This document shows, in pieces, positions 8,386 through 16,352 of a stretch of 64,000 bases of DNA. The stretch is from the NCBI RefSeq assembly GCF_026342435.1, contig NZ_JAPEMT010000002.1:744001-808000 (forward strand), read 5' to 3'. The notes under the pieces are model-generated. The model did no database searches. It saw nothing but the letters and a program-made list of their open reading frames with translations, and was not told the origin of the DNA. The DNA is from Streptomyces sp. NBC_00237. Lineage in GTDB: Bacteria > Actinomycetota > Actinomycetes > Streptomycetales > Streptomycetaceae. The position numbers and the translations under genes are program-made. The first letter of the stretch is position 1; every line of letters starts with the position of its first letter.

Positions 8386-9723
8386 ATGTCGCCGGGGCCT
8401 CTTGCTGTTGAAGTTGTGCTGTCTGTTGGTGAGTTGGCTGAGCTGACCCGCTGGGCAGGCGGGGCGGAGGGGCCCCGTCTGGCTGAGCGGGCCCAGATTG
8501 TACTTGCGTGTGCGCAGGGGCTGCCGACAGTGCAGGTGGCGGCGAAACTCGGTGTGGCGGCGGATACGGCCCGCAAGTGGCGTTCGCGGTTCGCCGCCCG
8601 GCGCATCGCCGGGCTGGCGGACGCGCCGCGGCCGGGGCGGCGCAAGCCGGAGCTGGTGCTGTCCGGGGTCGAGCGCGCGGAGCTGACGCGCTGGGCCAGG
8701 CGGGCGAAGACCGCGCAGTTCCTGGCGTTGCGCGCGAAGATCGTGCTGCGGTGTGTGGAGGAGGGCACGAACAAGGAGATCGCCGCCGAACTCGGTGTCG
8801 CGCACGCGACGGTCAACCGATGGCGGTCGAGATTCATCCGCCTGCGGCTGGACGGGCTGACCGATGAGCCGCGTCCCGGCCGGCCGCCCTCCATCCTCCT
8901 GGACCAGGTCGAGGAGGTGCTCACCGCGACCCTGGAATCCACCCCGGGCAAGGACACCCACTGGTCGCGGGCGTCGATGGCCCGGCATTCCGGCCTGTCG
9001 AAATCGACGATCGGACGGATCTGGAAGAAGTTCGACCTCAAACCGCACCTCCAGGACGCGTTCAAGCTCTCCACCGACCCGCAGTTCGCCGCCAAGGTCG
9101 TCGACGTCGTCGGCCTGTACCACCACCCGCCCGAGAAGGCGGTCGTGCTGTGCGTGGACGAGAAGTCCCAGATACAGGCGCTGGACCGCTCCCAGCCCGT
9201 GCTGCCGATGATGCCGGGCATGCCCGAGCGCCGTACCCACGACTACTACCGGCACGGCATCACCAGCCTGTTCGCCGCCTTCAACATCGCCGACGGCACC
9301 GTCATCTCGGCACTGCACCGCCGCCACCGGGCCATCGAGTTCAAGAAGTTCCTGACCCGGATCGACAAGGCGGTGCCCGCCGGACTCGACGTGCACCTGG
9401 TATGCGACAACTACGCCACCCACAACACCGCCGAGATCAGGACCTGGCTCGGCAAACACCCCCGCTTCCACGTCCACTTCACCCCCACCGGCTCCTCCTG
9501 GATGAACCAGGTCGAGCGTTGGTTCGGCCTGCTGACCGACAAGCTCATCCGCCGCGGCGTCCACACCTCGGTGAAGGCCCTGGAGGACGACATCCGCGCC
9601 TGGATCGGCACCTGGAACGAGAACCCGCAGCCCTTCACCTGGACCAAGACCGCCGACGAGATCCTCAACTCCCTCGCCGACTACCTCACGAAGATCGCAC
9701 CACCCCACACCAGGACTACCTAG
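8386..9723 (+). CDS. IS630-family DDE transposase with duplicated HTH module
   Basis: This 445-aa transposase has its DDE triad in LCVDEKSQ, LVCDNYATHNT and GSSWMNQVERWFG. The N-terminal DNA-binding region is a tandem duplication. Residues about 10-90 (AAKLGVAADTARKWRSRF, then DAPRPGRRKP) are mirrored by about 93-170 (AAELGVAHATVNRWRSRF, then DEPRPGRPPS). Single-module IS630 transposases are usually nearer 340-370 aa. The stop codon lies within the right inverted repeat. The frame is uninterrupted. Confidence 0.95.
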   Translation: MSPGPLAVEVVLSVGELAELTRWAGGAEGPRLAERAQIVLACAQGLPTVQVAAKLGVAADTARKWRSRFAARRIAGLADAPRPGRRKPELVLSGVERAELTRWARRAKTAQFLALRAKIVLRCVEEGTNKEIAAELGVAHATVNRWRSRFIRLRLDGLTDEPRPGRPPSILLDQVEEVLTATLESTPGKDTHWSRASMARHSGLSKSTIGRIWKKFDLKPHLQDAFKLSTDPQFAAKVVDVVGLYHHPPEKAVVLCVDEKSQIQALDRSQPVLPMMPGMPERRTHDYYRHGITSLFAAFNIADGTVISALHRRHRAIEFKKFLTRIDKAVPAGLDVHLVCDNYATHNTAEIRTWLGKHPRFHVHFTPTGSSWMNQVERWFGLLTDKLIRRGVHTSVKALEDDIRAWIGTWNENPQPFTWTKTADEILNSLADYLTKIAPPHTRTT

Positions 9724-9756
9724 CCACTTACACCTCAGTTTTCCGGCGCATCACAC
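9719..9756. repeat. Right terminal inverted repeat of the IS
   Basis: Perfect complement of the left repeat. It contains the transposase stop codon TAG at 9721-9723 and is followed by the duplicated target TA. Confidence 0.95.
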
Positions 9757-9936
9757 TAGGGTCCCCCCCCCATGGCCCCCTCGGGCGGCGGGGCCGCCCC
9801 CTTCCCCCTTCCCCAGTCCCCTTGGGCGGCGGGGCCGCCCCCGGGGGGCGGAACGGGCGGGCAAGGGGGCGGCCCCCTCGCTCCGGGCCCACCCCGGTGC
9901 TGGCCCCGCCCCACCCCGCTGCCGGGTGGATGCGGC

Positions 9937-9981
9937 GATGGCCCGCCCCACTCCCGCCAGGCGGGGGTGGGGCGGGCCATC
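9937..9981. terminator. Strong hairpin downstream of the carboxylase gene
   Basis: A 22-base arm starting GATGGCCCGCCCCAC pairs with its complement across a single base, with one mismatch. It lies 23 bases past the stop of the minus-strand accA-like gene and probably terminates it. The preceding 9759-9936 is G/C-rich with two GGGCGGC-GGG-GCCGCCC hairpins near 9784 and 9824. I see no gene there. Confidence 0.8.
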
Positions 9982-10004
9982 AGCAGTCCGGGCCGGGGTG
10001 GGGT

Positions 10005-11759
10005 TCAGTCCTTGATTTCGCAGATCTGGGCGCCGGAGGTGACCGAGGCGCCGACCTCGGCGGCCAGGCCCTTGACGGTGCCCGCCCGGTGCGCGTTCAG
10101 GGGCTGTTCCATCTTCATGGCCTCCAGGACCACGATCAGGTCGCCCTCGTTGACCTGCTGGCCCTCCTCGACCGCGACCTTCACGATGGTGCCCTGCATC
10201 GGCGAGGCGAGGGTGTCGCCGGACGCGGCGGAGCCCGCCTTCTTCGCGGCCCGCCGCTTCGGCTTGGCACCGGCGGCCAGCCCGGTACGGGCCAGCGTCA
10301 TGCCCAGCGACGACGGCAGGGAGACCTCCAGACGCTTGCCGCCGACCTCCACGACGATCGTCTCGCGGCCCGACTCGTCCTCGTCACCCTCACCACCGGG
10401 CACGGTGAACGCGGGGATGGTGTTGGCGAACTCCGTCTCGATCCACCGGGTGTGCACGGTGAACGGGTCAGCGGTGAACGCCGGGTCCACCACCACCGCA
10501 CGGTGGAAGGGAATCGCGGTGGCCATGCCCTCCACCTGGAACTCCTCCAGCGCCCGCGCCGCCCGCTGCAGGGCCTGCTCACGGGTCGCCCCCGTCACGA
10601 TCAGCTTCGCCAGCAGGGAGTCCCAGGCCGGGCCGATGACCGAGCCCGACTCCACCCCCGCGTCCAGCCGCACCCCGGGACCCGACGGCGGAGCGAAACG
10701 GGTGACCGTACCCGGAGCGGGCAGGAAACCCCGGCCCGGGTCCTCACCGTTGATACGGAACTCGAAGGAGTGCCCGCGCACCGGCGGATCCGTGTAGCCC
10801 AGAGCCTCACCGTCAGCGATCCGGAACATCTCCCGCACCAGATCGATCCCGGACACCTCCTCGGTCACCGGGTGCTCCACCTGCAGACGGGTGTTGACCT
10901 CCAGGAAGGAGATCGTGCCGTCCGCCCCGACGAGGAACTCCACCGTGCCCGCGCCGACATAACCCGCCTCGCGCAGGATCGCCTTGGACGACGCGTACAG
11001 CTCCGCGTTCTGTTCCTCGGTCAAAAACGGAGCCGGGGCCTCCTCCACCAGCTTCTGATGGCGGCGCTGGAGCGAGCAGTCACGGGTCGAGACCACCACC
11101 ACATTGCCGTGCGTATCGGCCAGGCACTGGGTCTCCACATGCCGCGGCTTGTCCAGGTAACGCTCCACGAAGCACTCCCCGCGCCCGAACGCCGCAACCG
11201 CCTCCCGCACGGCCGAGTCATACAGCTCGGGGACCTCTTCCAGAGTGCGGGCGACCTTCAGCCCCCGCCCGCCACCACCGAACGCCGCCTTGATCGCGAT
11301 CGGCAGCCCGTGCTCCTCCGCGAACGCCACCACCTCATCCGAACCGGAGACCGGATCCGGGGTGCCCGCCACCAGCGGGGCCCCCGCACGCTGCGCGATA
11401 TGCCGGGCGGCCACCTTGTCACCCAGATCACGGATGGCCTGCGGCGGCGGACCGATCCACGTCAGCCCCGCGTCCAGAACCGCCTGGGCGAACTCCGCGT
11501 TCTCCGACAGGAACCCGTACCCCGGATGCACCGCATCCGCACCCGAGTCCTTCGCGGCCTGCAGCACCTTCGCCATGTCCAGATACGACGCGGCCGGAGT
11601 GTCACCGCCCAGAGCGAACGCCTCGTCAGCCGCCCGCACATGCAGAGCATCCCGGTCCGGATCGGCGTAAACAGCCACGCTCCCGATCCCGGCATCCCGA
11701 CAGGCCCGGGCAACACGGACAGCGATCTCGCCTCGGTTGGCGATGAGCACCTTGCGCAC
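10005..11759 (-). CDS. Acyl-CoA carboxylase biotin carboxylase/carrier subunit
   Basis: This 584-aa AccA-type alpha subunit carboxylates its own biotin with ATP and bicarbonate; a separate beta subunit, not in this window, then makes malonyl- or methylmalonyl-CoA. The N-terminal biotin carboxylase begins VRKVLIANRGEIAVRV. The ATP-grasp domain includes KAAFGGGGRGLK. The C-terminal carrier domain has EAMKMEQPL with biotinyl Lys549. The GTG at 11759 has GGAGGAGGG upstream and matches the family start. The jadomycin cluster carries a similar gene (jadJ), so this copy may boost malonyl-CoA for the nearby PKS. It could also be the housekeeping copy. Confidence 0.93.
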   Translation of the reverse strand: MRKVLIANRGEIAVRVARACRDAGIGSVAVYADPDRDALHVRAADEAFALGGDTPAASYLDMAKVLQAAKDSGADAVHPGYGFLSENAEFAQAVLDAGLTWIGPPPQAIRDLGDKVAARHIAQRAGAPLVAGTPDPVSGSDEVVAFAEEHGLPIAIKAAFGGGGRGLKVARTLEEVPELYDSAVREAVAAFGRGECFVERYLDKPRHVETQCLADTHGNVVVVSTRDCSLQRRHQKLVEEAPAPFLTEEQNAELYASSKAILREAGYVGAGTVEFLVGADGTISFLEVNTRLQVEHPVTEEVSGIDLVREMFRIADGEALGYTDPPVRGHSFEFRINGEDPGRGFLPAPGTVTRFAPPSGPGVRLDAGVESGSVIGPAWDSLLAKLIVTGATREQALQRAARALEEFQVEGMATAIPFHRAVVVDPAFTADPFTVHTRWIETEFANTIPAFTVPGGEGDEDESGRETIVVEVGGKRLEVSLPSSLGMTLARTGLAAGAKPKRRAAKKAGSAASGDTLASPMQGTIVKVAVEEGQQVNEGDLIVVLEAMKMEQPLNAHRAGTVKGLAAEVGASVTSGAQICEIKD

Positions 11760-11905
11760 GATGGCTCCCTCCTCCAGAGATCCGGATACCTTCACCCACC
11801 CTCACCGGAACGCGCTTCAGAGATCAACGTCCTCGGGTACAGACCTTGGTGAACTTTCCCGCCACTCCCGCCACTCCCACCACTCCCGCCGAATCCGGCG
11901 ACCGC
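11760..11905. other. Short intergenic with CACTCCCGC repeats
   Basis: 146 bases between the accA-like start and the response-regulator stop. It contains imperfect repeats of CACTCCCGC/CACTCCCAC near 11864-11890 and the accA ribosome site at the low end. No gene is supported. Confidence 0.6.
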
Positions 11906-12682
11906 TCACGGATGGCCGATCCTGAAGCCGACCCCCCGTACGGTGATGACCCAGCTGCTGGCTCCCAGCTTGCCGCGCAGGCTGCTCACGTGTGTGTCGA
12001 TGGTGCGCCCGGGCGGGGACCAGGAATCGTCCCAGACCTGGGTCATCAACTGCTTGCGGGAGATCACCGTTTCGGGCTGGGAGGCCAGCAGGTGCAGCAG
12101 GTCGAACTCCTTGCGGGTGACCTCGATGGGCCGGCCGCCGAGGCCGATCTCCCGCTTGGCGGCGTCGATCCTCAGCGGACCGCGCTGGATGACCTGATCG
12201 AGAGGCTGCGGCGGCCTGACCCTGCGCATGATCGCTTCCATCCGCGCCATCAGCTCACGGAAGCCGTAGGGCTTGGCCATGTAGTCGTCCGCACCGGCCT
12301 GTAGTCCCAGCACCCGGTCGAGTTCGGAGTCCCTCGCGGTGACGGCGATGACCGGGGTGTCGGAGGTGGCCCGGATGCTGCGGCAGACCTCAAGACCGTC
12401 CAGGTCGGGCAGGTCGAGGTCGAGCAGGATCAGGTCCGCGCTCCGGTGCACCTGCAACGCCTTCGCGCCGGTTGCGACGCTTTCCGCCTGGTAGCCGTGC
12501 CGGCGCAGGCCGAGCACCAGGGAATCGGCGGCCCGCGTCTCGCTCTCCACCACGAGGATCCTCAGTGCCTCCCGGCGGGGACGGGCCGGCGGTGCGCCGG
12601 AAGCCTGTCCCTCCAGGGGCTCCGAGGTGCGGTGTTGCGGTATCCGCGGTGCCAGTAGGTTCGTCGTCGGCTGCCCATCCAT
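11906..12682 (-). CDS. OmpR-type response regulator, JadR1/LanI-like cluster activator
   Basis: This protein of about 258 aa has a receiver domain (LRILVVESETRAADSL, LILLDLDLPDLDG, AKPYGFREL) and a C-terminal winged helix (RKEFDLLHLLASQPETVISRKQL, then GRTIDTHVSSLRGKLG). The usual Asp-Asp acidic pair after strand 1 reads E-S-E, so phosphorylation may be atypical. Angucycline clusters use such orphan regulators (JadR1, LanI, LndI) as pathway activators, and no kinase gene adjoins it. Start 12682 is preferred on spacing from GGGGAG; 12685 is equally possible. It is divergent from a TetR gene across a region with ARE-like palindromes. Confidence 0.85.
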   Translation of the reverse strand: MDGQPTTNLLAPRIPQHRTSEPLEGQASGAPPARPRREALRILVVESETRAADSLVLGLRRHGYQAESVATGAKALQVHRSADLILLDLDLPDLDGLEVCRSIRATSDTPVIAVTARDSELDRVLGLQAGADDYMAKPYGFRELMARMEAIMRRVRPPQPLDQVIQRGPLRIDAAKREIGLGGRPIEVTRKEFDLLHLLASQPETVISRKQLMTQVWDDSWSPPGRTIDTHVSSLRGKLGASSWVITVRGVGFRIGHP

Positions 12683-12741
12683 CATGTCTCCCCGTGTCCG
12701 CGCACCAGGCGCATCCCAAGCTGGACGTTCGAGACGAACGT

Positions 12742-12763
12742 ACAAACCGCACCGGCGGTTTGT
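12742..12763. promoter_or_regulatory. Autoregulatory element (ARE), perfect palindrome
   Basis: Arms ACAAACCGC and GCGGTTTGT form a perfect inverted repeat around ACCG, 22 bases in all. The core AAACC-N8-GGTTT has the geometry of ARE boxes bound by butyrolactone-type receptors. It lies about 60 bases upstream of the OmpR-type gene, where a receptor could repress that activator. Confidence 0.8.
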
Positions 12764-12961
12764 CAAAGAAACCTGCCGCCTGCACGTTTCCGCGAGGCAC
12801 TCGCATACCATGATCCAAAACTAAGCGGATTACCCCTTTTGCCCAGGTCACTTGCGCCTTCCTTCACACAAGTATGACCGCCGCCTGGTTGACCTTTGCG
12901 CTACAGGACCGGAATGATCGACACGCATTATTCGGGAAAACCGGACTTTGCGCTCTAGAAA

Positions 12962-12983
12962 TTATACCGTCATGCTGGTTTAC
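12962..12983. promoter_or_regulatory. ARE-like operator before the JadR2-like gene
   Basis: ATACC-N8-GGTTT has the same half-site spacing as the box at 12742 but is less symmetrical. It is about 40 bases upstream of the TetR GTG start, in an AT-rich segment, suggesting autoregulation. Confidence 0.6.
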
Positions 12984-13023
12984 TTCATTGACCAGCAGCA
13001 ACGTTCGCAACGGGAGCCAACCA

Positions 13024-13704
13024 GTGAGCAAACAGGAGCGGGCCGCCCGTACCCGCAACGCCCTGGTCCACTCAGCAGCCGAGCTGTTCGAGCGGCACAG
13101 CTATGTCAAGGCCAGCCTGGACGAGATCAGCGCGGGCGCCGGGGTGAGCCGCGGTGCCCTGCACTTCCACTTCCCGAACAAGGCCGCTGTCGCCGACGCC
13201 GTCGAGACGGCCGCCGCCCGCGCCCTGCACCGGGCCGCGGGAGATGCCGGGTCGGTGCACGTGAACGCCTTACAGGCGCTGGTGGACCTCTCGCACGCGC
13301 TGGCGCAGCTGCTGCACAGCGAGGTGGTGGTGCGCGCCGGATTCCGGCTCAGCTGTGACGCGGAGCTGCGCACCGACGTCAGCCTCCGTCGCCAGTGGCA
13401 GCGATGCGTACAGAGGCTCGTGGCACAGGCCGCGCGGGAGAACGCGCTCGCAGCGGGGGTTGCGCAGGAGCGGTTGGTGGCCATCGTGATGGCCACGACC
13501 ACCGGACTCGAAGTGCTCAACAGGGACGACAGGAACTGGCTGTCCCACTACACGCTCACGGGTTTCTGGCAGCTGCTGCTGCCGACGGTGGCCGCCCAAC
13601 GCGCCCTGGGAGACCTCGATCCGAGCGGCACGGGCTCGTCGTACGACGCCGTACCGGAGACGGCGCAGCCGTTCGCGCCCAGCAGGAACGCCCGACCCCA
13701 CTGA
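13024..13704 (+). CDS. TetR regulator of the (pseudo) butyrolactone-receptor type, JadR2-like
   Basis: This 226-aa protein has an N-terminal HTH of the ScbR/JadR2 class: QERAARTRNALVHSAAELF, then SLDEISAGAGVSRGALHFHFPNK. The C-terminal ligand domain diverges from that of the receptor at 15250. In jadomycin regulation JadR2 is a pseudo-receptor that represses jadR1, and the divergent pairing here is the same. AvaR2 of the avenolide locus is another relative. GTG 13024 (VSKQERAAR) is chosen because GGGAG precedes it and the family begins here. Confidence 0.85.
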   Translation: MSKQERAARTRNALVHSAAELFERHSYVKASLDEISAGAGVSRGALHFHFPNKAAVADAVETAAARALHRAAGDAGSVHVNALQALVDLSHALAQLLHSEVVVRAGFRLSCDAELRTDVSLRRQWQRCVQRLVAQAARENALAAGVAQERLVAIVMATTTGLEVLNRDDRNWLSHYTLTGFWQLLLPTVAAQRALGDLDPSGTGSSYDAVPETAQPFAPSRNARPH

Positions 13705-13831
13705 CCCCGTCGCACGCCGGGTCGCCTCCCTGCGCCTGCCGTCCCGAGCCGCGCCGGGACGGCACCACGACGTGGGCAGCCGGTGCGCCCGACGCACGTC
13801 GACTACCCACTCGCCCTCGCCGTCGCGGATC

Positions 13832-13870
13832 TTCCGCGAACTTCCGCGGTTATCACGGAACTTGACGGAA
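13832..13870. terminator. Inverted repeat between convergent genes
   Basis: TTCCGCGAACTTCCG (13832-13846) is mirrored by CGGAACTTGACGGAA (13856-13870), 12 of 15 matching, with a 9-base loop. It lies between the convergent TetR and P450 stops and could act as a bidirectional terminator. Each arm is itself a 10-base direct repeat, so protein binding is an alternative. The rest of 13705-13911 shows nothing. Confidence 0.55.
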
Positions 13871-13911
13871 CGTCACAGAGCTGCGCGCTACGAACCCGCG
13901 AGCCGCGCGGC

Positions 13912-15144
13912 TCAGGCAGGCCGGAGCACGACCGGCAGGGTGTCGTAACTGTTGATCACGAACGTCGGGTTCGGGCGGAGTTCCTCGTCCGAGCACGCCA
14001 GCACCATGTCGGGGTAGCGCTCGAACAGCGCCTCGAAGACGGCGGTCGCCTCCATCTGGGTCAGACTCACTCCCAGGCAGCGGTGCACCCCGTGGCCGAA
14101 TCCCAGAGAGTCCTGGCCCCGCCGCAGTACGTCAAAGGCCGCCGCGGTCGAGCCGTACCGCTCCGGATCCAGACCGGCCGCCGCGAAGGACACGATGATG
14201 GGGTCGCCCTTCTTGATGAGGACGCCGTCGAGGTCGATGTCCTCCACCGCGAAACGCATGGGCGCGAACGCCCCGGGCGAGTGGACGCGCATGGTCTCCA
14301 CGATCACGTCGTCCCAATCGGCCCGGCCGGCGCGGACGTGCTCCAACTGTTCGGGGTCCGACAGGAGCGCGGCCGTCGCGTTGACGATCAGTGCCGACGT
14401 GGTGTCCTGGCCCGCCGCGATCATCAGGTAGAGGGTGCCCAGGAGTTCCTCCTCGGTGAGTCGCTCGTCGTCGTCACGCGCCGCGATCAGCGAGGAGGTC
14501 AGGTCGTCCCCCGGCTCGGCGCGCTTCAGGGCCACGTGCTGGGCGAGGAGGCCGAATGCCTCCCTGCGCGCCCGCTCCATCTCTTCGGCCGGCACCGTGG
14601 TGTCGAACACGGTGTGCAGGGCGTCCGACAGCGCCCGCATGCTGCCGTCGTGGGCGACGCCGAACAACTCGCAGATCACCCGGTAGGGCAGCCGGTCGGC
14701 GAAGAGCTTGCGCAGGTCCACCGCCTGACCCGGCGGCACCGCGTCAAGGGCTTCGAGCTGCTCGGCGGCGATCTCGTGGATGCGCGGGCGCAGGGCCTCC
14801 AGGCGACGGGGGGTGAAGGCTCCCGCCACCAGTCTGCGCAGCCTGGAGTGGCTCTTCCCGTAGGCGAACATCATGTTCTCGTTCGCCACCCAGGGGTACA
14901 GCGGCCACGCCTCGGTTATCTCTCCGGCGATGAAACTCGGCCAGTGCAGCCTGGCGTCCCGGGAGACCCGCGGGTCGACCAGCAGGCGCTCCACGTACTC
15001 CTGACGGACGACCCCCCACGCGATCACCCCGCCCGGCAACTCCACCTGGACAGCCGGTCCCTGCTCGCGCAGCAGGGCGCCCTCGCCGGCGATATCGCGC
15101 CCTGTGACGTCCAGGGCGTACGGGCAAGCAGCAACACCGTTCAT
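13912..15144 (-). CDS. Cytochrome P450, Cyp17/avenolide-locus position
   Basis: This 410-aa soluble bacterial P450 has the I-helix motif AAGQDTTSA, the ETMRVH helix-K motif and heme ligand Cys in FGHGVHRCLGVSL. It is followed by a butyrolactone-type receptor and an acyl-CoA oxidase, the order I recall for cyp17-avaR1-aco of S. avermitilis. There the P450 hydroxylates the avenolide precursor, and the same role is inferred here. Start 15144 (MNGVAACPYA) has GGAG 8 bases upstream; the ATG at 15171 has none. Post-PKS tailoring is the alternative role. Confidence 0.85.
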   Translation of the reverse strand: MNGVAACPYALDVTGRDIAGEGALLREQGPAVQVELPGGVIAWGVVRQEYVERLLVDPRVSRDARLHWPSFIAGEITEAWPLYPWVANENMMFAYGKSHSRLRRLVAGAFTPRRLEALRPRIHEIAAEQLEALDAVPPGQAVDLRKLFADRLPYRVICELFGVAHDGSMRALSDALHTVFDTTVPAEEMERARREAFGLLAQHVALKRAEPGDDLTSSLIAARDDDERLTEEELLGTLYLMIAAGQDTTSALIVNATAALLSDPEQLEHVRAGRADWDDVIVETMRVHSPGAFAPMRFAVEDIDLDGVLIKKGDPIIVSFAAAGLDPERYGSTAAAFDVLRRGQDSLGFGHGVHRCLGVSLTQMEATAVFEALFERYPDMVLACSDEELRPNPTFVINSYDTLPVVLRPA

Positions 15145-15249
15145 GAAGTGCACTCCGTTTCGACTGTCCATGACACGCGCCTCGGGGGGCGCGTGCGCAC
15201 ACAGAAGGGACGTGTGTCCCCTCCCCCTCCACTGGTGGATCGGTCGGTA

Positions 15250-15939
15250 CTACGCCGCCGGAGCAGGTGTCAGTTCCTCCTGCTCACGACGGTGTTCCAT
15301 CGCGGTCTGGTACACGCGTTCGGCCCGGTCGGCGGAGAAGTCGATCCGCACGAGCACGCCCGGGACCATGATCGACGTCAACAGATACCGCTGCATGTCC
15401 AGCACACGCTCGACGAGGTCCGCGTGGTCGGTCATGATCTTCGAAAGAACCTGGGCGCCGGTGAACGATCCCACGAACGCCTTGGACGCCGCACCCACGT
15501 CGATGTGCGGCAGCAACTCCCCGGCAGCCTTCGCCCGTTCCAGCAGATCGACGTTGAAGTCCACCCAGGACTGCATCGGCCCCCGGCGGTCCAGCCCGTT
15601 GCGCGGGGCTCCCTGCTCCACGGTGAGCCGCACGCTGCCGCGCACGAGCGGTTCCCGCTTGCTGAGCATGTACGCCAGCAGAAGCGACCCGTCCAACCCC
15701 TGCTGCATGATCAGGTCCTGCGTCGGGGCAGGCGGCACGGGTGTGTGCTGACTGCCCAGCACCTGCTGGGCCAAGTCTTCCTTGGACGTGAAGTGGAAGT
15801 AGAGCGCCCCCTTGGTGACCTGGGCCCTCTTCAGGATCTCCGAGATGGTCGTGGCGTCGTAACCGACCTCGTCGAACACCTCTGCAGCCGCGACAAGGAT
15901 CTTCTTGCGCGTCTGCACGGCCCGCTCCTGCCGCGCCAT
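15250..15939 (-). CDS. Gamma-butyrolactone/butenolide receptor (AvaR1/ScbR-type)
   Basis: This 229-aa TetR-superfamily receptor has the signature of true autoregulator receptors: QERAVQTRKKILVAAAEVFDE, TTISEILKRAQVTKGALYFHF and SKEDLAQQVL. A ligand-pocket Trp is retained in MQSWVDFNV. Such dimers bind ARE boxes and leave DNA when a diffusible lactone is bound. The start has GGAGGT upstream. An ARE-like box at 15956-15979 sits just before its start, so it probably controls itself and the divergent oxidase. The specific ligand is not readable from sequence; the neighbours suggest a butenolide. Confidence 0.9.
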   Translation of the reverse strand: MARQERAVQTRKKILVAAAEVFDEVGYDATTISEILKRAQVTKGALYFHFTSKEDLAQQVLGSQHTPVPPAPTQDLIMQQGLDGSLLLAYMLSKREPLVRGSVRLTVEQGAPRNGLDRRGPMQSWVDFNVDLLERAKAAGELLPHIDVGAASKAFVGSFTGAQVLSKIMTDHADLVERVLDMQRYLLTSIMVPGVLVRIDFSADRAERVYQTAMEHRREQEELTPAPAA

Positions 15940-15955
15940 ACGTACCTCCCAAGTA

Positions 15956-15979
15956 AAGGAAACCGAAAGGTTCGTATTC
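15956..15979 (-). promoter_or_regulatory. ARE box upstream of the receptor gene
   Basis: Read on the minus strand it has ATACGAACC then, after three bases, CGGTTT. It fits about 21 of 24 positions of the ARE consensus as I know it (ANAWACNNACY, N3, CGGTTTKTTT). It lies 17-40 bases upstream of the receptor start. Confidence 0.75.
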
Positions 15980-16086
15980 TATCACCATAACGCTGGGTCA
16001 CATTCGGGTCACCCATGGGCGAAATGGTGCTACGCAGCGTTGAACCGGCCCGTCCGGAGTCGCCAAGAGTGACCGTAGCAGCAATA

Positions 16087-16108
16087 AGAAACCAGTGGGC
16101 CGGTTTTT
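16087..16108. promoter_or_regulatory. ARE-like box in receptor-oxidase intergenic
   Basis: AAACC-N8-GGTTT followed by a T run. It has the same half-site spacing as the box at 12742, and sits mid-way in the 413-base divergent region between the receptor and the acyl-CoA oxidase. Confidence 0.65.
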
Positions 16109-16273
16109 CTGAACTTTCTCGACGTCAGCATTCGGCCACTTCTGGATGTCGAGTCCCAGCCATGAACCCAAGCCATACCGCCTGTAGACCCACATGGACC
16201 ATGCCCGGAAGCGATTCACCCCTGACGTCGGACCCCCTCGACCGGACGCCACGACTTCCCGAAGTGCCTTGAA

Positions 16274-16297
16274 AACAAAACCGGTTGGTACGTATCT
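16274..16297 (-). promoter_or_regulatory. ARE box upstream of the acyl-CoA oxidase
   Basis: On the minus strand it reads AGATACGTACC, three bases, then CGGTTTTGTT, matching the ARE consensus at all but one fixed position. It lies 56-79 bases upstream of the oxidase start. It shares 14 of 18 core positions with the box at 15956. This is the best ARE in the window. Confidence 0.82.
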
Positions 16298-16352
16298 TGT
16301 GGATCGGCGCCATCCACTCTGCCTGGAACCACACCCAACGGGGGAAGAGTCC

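Larger units (their letters stand above)
8340..9756 (+). mobile_element. Complete IS630-family insertion sequence
   Basis: This is a 1417-bp element bounded by perfect 38-bp inverted repeats (8340-8377 and 9719-9756; outer ends GTGTGATGCGCCGGAAAACT and its complement). It is flanked by a TA duplication (8338-8339, 9757-9758), the hallmark of IS630/Tc1 transposition. It encodes one intact transposase. The perfect repeats and open frame suggest recent insertion and possible activity. Confidence 0.96.

Noticed and set aside
9759..9936. GC-rich hairpins as a possible second mobile element or origin
   Set aside because: No inverted ends, no target duplication and no ORF; simple GGGCGGC repeats explain it.
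12874..13023. N-terminal extension of the JadR2-like gene from ATG 12874
   Set aside because: It would run through the ARE-like box and AT-rich promoter; the family starts at GTG 13024 with a ribosome site.
15145..15171. P450 start at 15171
   Set aside because: No ribosome-binding sequence there; 15144 has GGAG at good distance.
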